This document shows, one piece after another, positions 16,183 to 21,525 of a stretch of 21,525 bases of DNA (the first letter of the stretch is position 1; every line of letters begins with the position of its first letter). The stretch spans positions 1-21,525 of the forward strand of contig JBGPYM010000018.1 of the NCBI GenBank assembly GCA_041493205.1, in the 5' to 3' direction. The notes beneath the pieces are model-generated. The model worked only from the letters and a program-made list of their open reading frames with translations. It was not told where the DNA came from and made no database searches. A program made the position numbers and the translations under genes. This DNA is from JBGPYM01 sp041493205 (lineage in GTDB: Bacteria; Bacteroidota; Ignavibacteria; UBA10030; UBA6906).

Positions 16183-17844
16183 ATGCACCCCCATCGCTCT
16201 GCAGTCCGTACCGGTTCGCATGTTTCCAGAAGAGGATTTCTCGCGGCCGGCATCTCCAGCAGCGTGATCGCTGCCGCGTTTCCTTCCTTCGTGCATGCCG
16301 AAGCCCGCGAACCGGGCCCCGCAGCTCCCGTCCCGACGGGCGAACTGGATGACATCGGCATACGCGAACTTCAGGAGGGCATGGCCTCGGGAAAGTACAC
16401 CGCGCGGTCCATCACGGAAAAATACATCGCCCGCGTAGGTGAGATCGACAGGAGCGGACCGACGCTGCGCAGCGTCATTGAGCTTAATCCGGATGTGCTG
16501 TCGATCGCCGACGGGCTCGACAAAGAACGGAAGGAGAAGGGGTCCAGGGGACCCATGCACGGAATTCCCGTTCTGATCAAGGACAACATCGACACCGCCG
16601 ACGCGATGGCCACCACGGCCGGCTCGTTCGCGCTTGTCGGAGCCCGGCCGCCGGAAGATTCTTTCCTCGTCAGGCAACTCCGCAAGGCGGGGGCGATCAT
16701 CCTCGGGAAGACGAACCTGAGTGAATGGGCGAACATCCGTTCCAATCATTCGACCAGCGGATGGAGCGGAAGGGGCGGGTTGACCAGGAACCCGCATGCA
16801 CTCGACCGGAACACTTCGGGGTCGAGCTCCGGTTCGGGTGCGGCAGCCGCCGCAAGCCTTTGCGCCGCCGCGGTCGGGACCGAGACAGACGGATCGATTG
16901 TCAGCCCCTCTTCGGTCAACGGCATCGTCGGCATCAAGCCGACGGTCGGATTGATCAGCCGCACCGGTGTGATACCGATCTCTCATTCCCAGGATACCCC
17001 CGGTCCGATGGCGCGCACCGTGCGCGACGCGGCAATTCTCCTGGGTGCGTTGGCTGGGGTTGACCCGCAGGACAGGGCAACGGCCGCCGGCGCGGGAAAA
17101 GGAATGACGGATTATACCTCTGCACTCGATCTGAACGGCCTGAAAGGGGCCCGCATCGGCGTGGTAAGGAAGTATTTCGGGTTCCTTCCCTCCGTCGATG
17201 CTTTGATGGAGGGTGCCCTCGATGTTCTGAAGCGTCAGGGAGCGGTCCTGGTTGATCCTGCGAATGTCGAGACGATCGGGAAATTCGACGACGCCGAGCT
17301 CACGGTGCTGCTCTATGAGCTGAAGGCGGATTTGAACGCGTATCTGATGCGGCTCGGGCCGGGCGCGCAGGTGCGCTCATTGAAGGACGTCATCGCATAC
17401 AATGAACGGAACAAGAAGGCCGAAATGCCTCACTTCGGCCAGGAGACGTTTCTCAAGGCCGAAGCCAAAGGACCTCTGACAAGCAAGGAGTACGTCACGG
17501 CACTCGCAAAGTGCCAGCGTCTCTCCCGAAAGGAGGGCATCGACGCCGTCATGCAGAAGAACAAACTGGATGCGCTCGTTGCCCCGACGGATGCACCCGG
17601 TTGGCTCACCGACCTGATCGACGGCGACCACTATCTCGGTGGAAGTTCCACTGGCGCCGCCGTTGCCGGTTATCCGAGTGTCACTGTGCCTGCCGGTTTT
17701 GTGTTCGGCATGCCCGTGGGGATTTCGTTCTTTGGCCGTGCGTGGAGTGAGCCGGTGCTCATCAAATTCGCATACGCGTATGAGCAGGCGAGCCAGGCAA
17801 GGAAGCCGCCCCGGTTCCTGCCGACCGCGGACGTTTCACTCTGA
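16183..17844 (+). CDS. Tat-exported amidase-signature family hydrolase
   Basis: A 553-residue amidase-signature enzyme. The N-terminus has a twin-arginine signal, SRRGFL at residues 15-20, followed by a hydrophobic stretch and VHA, so export of the folded enzyme is likely. The Ser-cisSer-Lys triad is visible: Lys133 in GIPVLIKDNIDT; the Gly/Ser-rich motif GSSSGSG at 213-219, with Ser214 as the cis-serine by the 24-residue spacing known in the family; and Ser238 in ETDGSIVSPSS as nucleophile. The family hydrolyses C-N amide bonds of small amides and peptides. Exported members with this extended layout are often annotated as amidase or Asp-tRNA/Glu-tRNA amidotransferase A-like, but the Tat signal rules out a tRNA role. 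A dipeptidase gene starts 11 nt after its stop, suggesting a shared extracytoplasmic catabolic task. Confidence 0.94.
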   Translation: MHPHRSAVRTGSHVSRRGFLAAGISSSVIAAAFPSFVHAEAREPGPAAPVPTGELDDIGIRELQEGMASGKYTARSITEKYIARVGEIDRSGPTLRSVIELNPDVLSIADGLDKERKEKGSRGPMHGIPVLIKDNIDTADAMATTAGSFALVGARPPEDSFLVRQLRKAGAIILGKTNLSEWANIRSNHSTSGWSGRGGLTRNPHALDRNTSGSSSGSGAAAAASLCAAAVGTETDGSIVSPSSVNGIVGIKPTVGLISRTGVIPISHSQDTPGPMARTVRDAAILLGALAGVDPQDRATAAGAGKGMTDYTSALDLNGLKGARIGVVRKYFGFLPSVDALMEGALDVLKRQGAVLVDPANVETIGKFDDAELTVLLYELKADLNAYLMRLGPGAQVRSLKDVIAYNERNKKAEMPHFGQETFLKAEAKGPLTSKEYVTALAKCQRLSRKEGIDAVMQKNKLDALVAPTDAPGWLTDLIDGDHYLGGSSTGAAVAGYPSVTVPAGFVFGMPVGISFFGRAWSEPVLIKFAYAYEQASQARKPPRFLPTADVSL

Positions 17845-17855
17845 GGAACAATACC

Positions 17856-19136
17856 ATGCGCAACGCCCTCCTGGCTGCATTCCTGCTCAGCGCACTCAAT
17901 TCCTCGACGCTGTTCGCACAGCTTGACGCGCCGGCGGAGAACCGGGCTCTCCAGCATGCCCTCGCTCTCCTCCGCGCTTCCCCACTCATCGACGGTCACA
18001 ACGATCTCCCCTGGTCGATCCGCGAGGACGCTCAAACCCCCCGCAACGTGGAAGCGTTCAACCTTCGGATCAAGGGCCGGGGACAGACCGACATTGACCG
18101 GCTCCGACAGGGTCACATAGCAGGCCAGTTCTGGTCTGTGTTCATTCCCGGAGACCTAAAAGATAATGGTTTCGCACGGGTGCAGCTTGAACAGATCGAC
18201 ATTGCACGCCGCATGATCGGGCTTTACCCTGAGACCTTCTCCCTTGCCCTCACCGCGGAAGATGCAGAACGCGCATTCCGGGAGGGGCGCATCGCGTCGT
18301 TCATCGGGATGGAGGGAGGGCAGGCGATTGAGAATTCGCTCGGTGCCCTCCGGGCATATTACGCGCTCGGAGCGCGGTACATGACGCTCACGCACAATTC
18401 CACGCTCGACTGGGCCGATGCGGCGCTTGATTCTGCAAAACACAGAGGGCTGACCCGGTTCGGGAAGGAAGTGGTCCGTGAGATGAACCGCCTCGGCATG
18501 CTCGTGGACCTCTCCCATGTATCGGACCGCGTCATGAGCGATGCACTCGATGTCTCGGAGGCCCCCGTCATCTTCTCCCACTCTTCCGCACGGACCCTGA
18601 CGTACCACCTCCGCAATGTGCCCGATTCGATACTCGTCCGGATCCCCCGAAACGGAGGTGTGGTTATGGTGACATTTGTTCCTGAATATGTCTCACGGGA
18701 AGGTGCTGCCTGGCAGGACGCTTTAGGAATGGTGCTGGCAAGGGAGAAGGGGACAGTCCGGCGCGATTCCATCAGGAAGGCTTTCACTGCCGCTCATCCG
18801 CGGCCGGACGCGACAATACAGCAGGTTTCAGACCACATTGAGTACGTCCGGAAAATTGTCGGCGCCGATCATCTGGGGATCGGCAGCGACTTCAACGGAA
18901 GCGACAACATGCCTGTCGGGTTGGAGGATGTGACCGGGTTTCCGAGACTTTTTGCCGAGCTCATCCGGCGGGGATGGAGCGACACTGATCTCAGGAAGCT
19001 CGCAGGTCTGAATATTCTCAGGGTCCTGCGTGATGCGGAGCGAGTCGCCCGCAGTCTCCAGGCGTCCCGCCCCCCTTCCTCCGCTACGATAGAGGAACTC
19101 GATTTACTGCCGCCGCGGCGTGACATCGACAATTGA
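17856..19136 (+). CDS. Secreted membrane-type dipeptidase (peptidase family M19)
   Basis: A 426-residue M19 (renal dipeptidase) protein with a signal peptide (MRNALLAAFLLSAL, likely cleavage after LFA at residue 21). All binuclear zinc ligands are recognised: His48 and Asp50 in DGHNDLP, the bridging Glu153 in GMEGGQ, His221 in DLSHVSD, His242 in IFSHSSART and Asp345 in IGSDFNG. The spacing of 21 between the last two histidines equals that of human dipeptidase 1 (His198/His219). The C-terminus, GWSDTDLRKLAGLNILRVLR, is also typical. The family hydrolyses dipeptides, including some with D-residues or dehydro residues. It is probably co-transcribed with the amidase 11 nt upstream. Its last 33 bases overlap the convergent PAS gene. 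Confidence 0.96.
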   Translation: MRNALLAAFLLSALNSSTLFAQLDAPAENRALQHALALLRASPLIDGHNDLPWSIREDAQTPRNVEAFNLRIKGRGQTDIDRLRQGHIAGQFWSVFIPGDLKDNGFARVQLEQIDIARRMIGLYPETFSLALTAEDAERAFREGRIASFIGMEGGQAIENSLGALRAYYALGARYMTLTHNSTLDWADAALDSAKHRGLTRFGKEVVREMNRLGMLVDLSHVSDRVMSDALDVSEAPVIFSHSSARTLTYHLRNVPDSILVRIPRNGGVVMVTFVPEYVSREGAAWQDALGMVLAREKGTVRRDSIRKAFTAAHPRPDATIQQVSDHIEYVRKIVGADHLGIGSDFNGSDNMPVGLEDVTGFPRLFAELIRRGWSDTDLRKLAGLNILRVLRDAERVARSLQASRPPSSATIEELDLLPPRRDIDN

Positions 19137-19517
19137 AGCGACCGAACCGCAGCCATTCCCCCTCGAATCGAACCGGGGCGTGATCGTCGTCCGGATTTCC
19201 TTGACCGCTCCCTTCGGAGTGACGATGACCGCGTCAAATGTCACCGACCTCTCGCTGTTCGCTTCCGGTGCGTTCTCCGTCGGGCAGAGCCCGTCCTCAC
19301 CGCGCAGCAGCTCCATCATCTTACGCCCCACAATCTCACCGGGCTCTCTCGCGAGGATTGCTGCATATGCCGGATTACAGAAGATCAGAGTGTCCTCTTC
19401 ATCGACGACGCCGATTCCCTCATGGATGCCGTTCAGAAGGTCGTAAAGAAATTCGTTCTTGGCCCGCAATGATGCTTCCCTGTAGCGCAACCCCTGAACC
19501 TCTTCCGTCAATGTCAT
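19104..19517 (-). CDS. Stand-alone PAS-domain protein
   Basis: A 137-residue protein on the minus strand when read from the ATG whose A is at 19517; an in-frame ATG at 19556 would add 13 residues but has no SD, while the chosen start follows GGGGGGGAG. A short coiled-coil-like helix (LTEEVQGLRYREASLRAKNEFL) precedes a PAS fold: GIHEGIGVVDEEDTLIFCNPAYAAIL, then EPGEIVGRKMMELL, and the last strands with TPRFDSRGNGCGSVASIVDVTPR. No kinase, GGDEF, HTH or other output domain is attached. Cysteines lie in IFCNP, GLCPT and NGCGS; whether they bind anything is open. The 3' end overlaps the dipeptidase gene by 33 bp, and upstream it diverges from the decarboxylase gene. A sensory or protein-interaction role is inferred from the fold only. 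Confidence 0.85.
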   Translation of the reverse strand: MTLTEEVQGLRYREASLRAKNEFLYDLLNGIHEGIGVVDEEDTLIFCNPAYAAILAREPGEIVGRKMMELLRGEDGLCPTENAPEANSERSVTFDAVIVTPKGAVKEIRTTITPRFDSRGNGCGSVASIVDVTPRRQ

Positions 19518-19520
19518 TAT

Positions 19521-19529
19521 CTCCCCCCC
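19521..19529 (-). promoter_or_regulatory. G-rich RBS of the PAS gene
   Basis: On the minus strand GGGGGGGAG precedes ATA-ATG. The spacing of 3 nt is short, but nothing comparable stands before the alternative ATG at 19556, so I use it to choose the start. Confidence 0.45.
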
Positions 19530-19591
19530 GGTAGTTTCAGATTTGTTTCCATTCATAATCCAATTTGAGTGCCAGAAATCTGTTCATCGTC

Positions 19592-19620
19592 TCCCCCAAA
19601 GTACCGCGATTCCGGGGGGA
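19592..19620. repeat. Inverted repeat with C-run and G-run arms in the divergent spacer
   Basis: TCCCCC (19592-19597) can pair with GGGGGA (19615-19620) around a 17-nt loop. It is the first of several inverted repeats between the PAS and decarboxylase genes. Homopolymer arms make a chance match more likely than for the next ones. Confidence 0.35.
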
Positions 19621-19632
19621 TCTTGCATGGCG

Positions 19633-19679
19633 GGTGACGACCGTGAACTCGTCACCGTGGCATCAGTGCCACATGTGGC
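19633..19679. repeat. Cluster of overlapping perfect inverted repeats (candidate operator or RNA structure)
   Basis: Three perfect elements follow one another. GGTGACGA (19633-19640) pairs with TCGTCACC (19649-19656) around an 8-nt loop. GTGGCA (19657-19662) pairs with TGCCAC (19667-19672) around TCAG. GCCACATGTGGC (19668-19679) is a 12-bp perfect palindrome that shares GCCAC with the second element, so the second stem and a fold through the palindrome exclude each other. The cluster lies between divergent genes, 90 nt or so before the decarboxylase start. It could be a repressor or activator operator, or a structured 5' leader of either gene. Confidence 0.5.
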
Positions 19680-19696
19680 GGGCCATCGCCTTCCCG

Positions 19697-19725
19697 TTGC
19701 TTTTGCCGTCATATATCCCCATTAT
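19697..19725 (+). promoter_or_regulatory. Weak candidate promoter of the decarboxylase gene
   Basis: TTGCTT (19697-19702) and CATTAT (19720-19725) are 17 nt apart, matching 3 and 4 of 6 sigma70 consensus positions. If used, transcription would start near 19732, about 35 nt before the ATG, and the inverted-repeat cluster would lie just upstream as an operator-like element. Confidence 0.25.
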
Positions 19726-19766
19726 TTGATGCATTCAGGAAAAAAATCGCACAGAAGGAGGAACAG

Positions 19767-21236
19767 ATGGCTGCAGGCACGACGGCTCCTAAGGAGGAGA
19801 CGCTCGACCCCGAGGCATGGGACCGCATGAGCGCTCTCGGCCGCCGAATGGTGGACGATATGATGGAATACCTTCGAACGGTGCGCGACCGGCCGGTCTG
19901 GCAGCCGTTGCCGGAAAAGGTGAAGGAGGCATTCCGGAAACCCGTCCCCCATGGACCCGAGGACATTGAAAAGGTGTATGAAGAGTTCTGTCGCTTTGTG
20001 CTTCCGTACCCTACCGGGAATATACATCCGCGCTTCTGGGGATGGGTCATGGGCAATGGTACTCCGTTCGCAATGCTTGCCGACATGCTTGCCGCGGGCA
20101 TCAATCTGAACCAGGGGGGCGGGGCACAGGCGGGGAATCTTGTGGAGATGCAGGTGATAGACTGGTGCAAAGAATTGATGGGATTCCCCGCAGGCGCAAG
20201 CGGTCTGCTCGTCAGCGGTGGCTCGATGGCAAATCTGGTCGGATTGACGGTCGCCCGGAACGAGAAAGCCGGATTTGACATCCGGGCCGAGGGCGTGCAA
20301 GGGTCACGGCGCAAAATGACAATGTACGCCTCCTCTGAAGTGCACAGTTCCGTTCAGAAAGGCGTCGAGATCCTCGGGCTCGGCAGCAAGGCCCTCCGGC
20401 TCATCCCGGTAAACGAGAATTACGAAATTGATGTGGAGGCACTTCGCCGGAAAATCAAGGAAGACCGCGCAGAAGGTGCGCAGCCGGTCTGCGTCATCGG
20501 CTGCGCCGGGACCGTCAACACGGGCGCGTTCGACGATCTGGAAGCTCTTGCCGGGATCTGCCGGGAACAAAAACTCTGGTTCCACGTAGACGGTGCGTTC
20601 GGGGCGCTTGCCGCACTTGCGCCGGAGCTGCGGTCCATGGTACGAGGAATGGAGGCAGCGGATTCGCTTGCCTTTGACATGCACAAATGGATGTACCTGC
20701 CGTATGAAGTCGGGTGCACGCTGGTCCGTGACGGTGACACCCACCGTCGGGCATTCACCCTCACGCCTGAGTACCTTGAACATCATTCGACTAGGGGGAT
20801 CGCCGGGAGTGACATCTGGCTGAGCGACTACGGGGTTCAACTCTCCCGCGGGTTTCGTGCGCTCAAAGTGTGGATGTCGATCAAGGAGCACGGGATATCG
20901 AAATTTGCGCGGCTGATCCGGCAAAACGTGGAGCAGGCGCGGTACCTGGAAGGGCTTGTCCGGCGCGATCCCCGGCTTGAACTCGTCGCTCCGGTTCCCT
21001 CCAATATCGTCTGCTTCCGTTACGTGGGGACACGGCCCGATGCCGTTGCTCTGAACGACCTGAACAAGGAGCTTTTGCTCCTCCTGCACGAAAGCGGAGT
21101 TGCAGCCCCGTCGTACACGACGCTCGGCGACACGTATGCGCTCCGTGTCTGCATTACCAACTACCGGAGCACCATTGAAGACTTTGATCTGCTGGTGCGC
21201 GAGGTGTTACGCATCGGCGCCGGACTTGAAAAATAA
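19767..21236 (+). CDS. Group II PLP-dependent amino-acid decarboxylase
   Basis: A 489-residue cytoplasmic enzyme of the aromatic-amino-acid/glutamate decarboxylase fold family. The PLP site is complete: His193 in SEVHSSVQKG stacks on the cofactor ring, Asp275 in FHVDGAFG contacts the pyridine nitrogen, and Lys307 in FDMHKWMYLP forms the Schiff base. The Asp-Lys distance of 32 equals that of human DOPA decarboxylase (Asp271/Lys303). Tyr336 in LTPEYLEH corresponds to the catalytic-loop Tyr332 of that enzyme, arguing for decarboxylation rather than the aldehyde-synthase variant that has Phe there. The amino-acid substrate is not readable; tryptophan, tyrosine/DOPA or an acidic amino acid are possible. 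AAGGAGG (19755-19761) 5 nt before the ATG fixes the start. It diverges from the PAS gene. Confidence 0.94.
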   Translation: MAAGTTAPKEETLDPEAWDRMSALGRRMVDDMMEYLRTVRDRPVWQPLPEKVKEAFRKPVPHGPEDIEKVYEEFCRFVLPYPTGNIHPRFWGWVMGNGTPFAMLADMLAAGINLNQGGGAQAGNLVEMQVIDWCKELMGFPAGASGLLVSGGSMANLVGLTVARNEKAGFDIRAEGVQGSRRKMTMYASSEVHSSVQKGVEILGLGSKALRLIPVNENYEIDVEALRRKIKEDRAEGAQPVCVIGCAGTVNTGAFDDLEALAGICREQKLWFHVDGAFGALAALAPELRSMVRGMEAADSLAFDMHKWMYLPYEVGCTLVRDGDTHRRAFTLTPEYLEHHSTRGIAGSDIWLSDYGVQLSRGFRALKVWMSIKEHGISKFARLIRQNVEQARYLEGLVRRDPRLELVAPVPSNIVCFRYVGTRPDAVALNDLNKELLLLLHESGVAAPSYTTLGDTYALRVCITNYRSTIEDFDLLVREVLRIGAGLEK

Positions 21237-21270
21237 GCCTGAAACTCATTCGAAGCCTCCGGAAGACGAC

Positions 21271-21525
21271 ATGTATCGCCCTCGTTCTGAACCTCCTTCC
21301 TGTACAATCGCACGTCTTCTCCTTGTCATTGCTCTCCTCTGTAGTATAGGGATTGAGGCGGGCAGAGCGGGTACCTCCGGCGTGAGAGAGCAACTCTCGC
21401 TGGATCGCGGGTGGCGGTTCCATCTCGGTCATGGGTCTTCCCCCGCACAGGACTTCGGCTACGGGACCGGCGCGGCATTCGCGAAGGCCGGTGATGCCGT
21501 GGGGGCGGCGCGACCCGATTTCAAC
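21271..21525 (+). CDS. Secreted glycoside hydrolase family 2 protein, N-terminal part (cut by window end)
   Basis: The first 85 codons of an open frame that runs off the window. Residues 1-36 look like a signal peptide (basic start, hydrophobic core ARLLLVIALLCSIGI). The mature part opens with LSLDRGWRFHLG and continues to GAARPDFN, the usual beginning of the N-terminal sugar-binding jelly-roll of GH2 beta-galactosidase-like enzymes ('W.F..G......P.fdDs.W'). The catalytic domain is not in the window, so specificity is unknown. There is only a weak GGAAGA SD before the ATG, 34 nt after the decarboxylase stop. Confidence 0.75.
   Translation, partial: MYRPRSEPPSCTIARLLLVIALLCSIGIEAGRAGTSGVREQLSLDRGWRFHLGHGSSPAQDFGYGTGAAFAKAGDAVGAARPDFN

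Noticed and set aside
19543..19830. 95-codon plus-strand frame across the divergent spacer
   Set aside because: It runs through the inverted repeats and into the decarboxylase N-terminus in another frame, lacks an SD and ends Arg-rich; it is not a credible gene.
20757..20830. Loss of the catalytic-loop tyrosine in the decarboxylase
   Set aside because: A first alignment against the later DYRHW segment of DOPA decarboxylase suggested loss, but counting from the Schiff-base lysine shows that Tyr332 aligns with Tyr336 in PEYLEH, so it is conserved.

Overview
This is a gene-dense bacterial stretch of high G+C. Apart from one small minus-strand gene, everything reads on the plus strand. Nearly all start sites can be assigned and no gene looks broken. 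The encoded families (a YncE-type propeller beside an RND pump, PepSY-like secreted proteins, DUF1579, a GH2 glycosidase, a small 4-helix membrane protein) fit a Gram-negative, double-membraned bacterium, perhaps of the Bacteroidota/Ignavibacteria/Chlorobi neighbourhood. That placement is an inference from gene content only. I see no tRNA, rRNA, IS element, CRISPR array or phage gene.

Layout. (1) 112-6036, ion and solute transport: a small membrane protein runs into an MgtA-type Mg2+ P-type ATPase, followed by an MFS symporter and an MgtE-type Mg2+ channel. (2) 6071-12978, a tight five-gene operon: secreted YncE-like beta-propeller, TolC-like outer-membrane channel, lipoprotein adaptor, RND permease and secreted PepSY-like protein. 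The inner-membrane, periplasmic and outer-membrane parts of a tripartite efflux pump are all present, plus two secreted accessory proteins. (3) 13084-16147, a run of small soluble proteins: a putative HExxH zinc peptidase, a class I methyltransferase, a cupin, a DUF1579 protein and a DUF1801 protein. (4) 16183-19136, a Tat-exported amidase-signature enzyme followed 11 nt later by a secreted M19 dipeptidase, probably co-transcribed and acting on amide or peptide substrates outside the cytoplasm. (5) 19104-19517 minus, a stand-alone PAS-domain protein whose 3' end overlaps the dipeptidase gene. Across a 249-bp divergent spacer with several perfect inverted repeats lies a group II PLP-dependent amino-acid decarboxylase, then the N-terminus of a secreted GH2 glycoside hydrolase cut by the window edge.

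Most of this is familiar accessory metabolism and transport, and I do not see a clearly new multi-gene system. The points most worth following are the structured divergent spacer at about 19592-19690, the unusual proton-relay residues of the RND permease (TM4 Asp-Asp with a Glu where AcrB has Lys940), the HExxH protein of unrecognised family, and the orphan PAS protein facing the decarboxylase.
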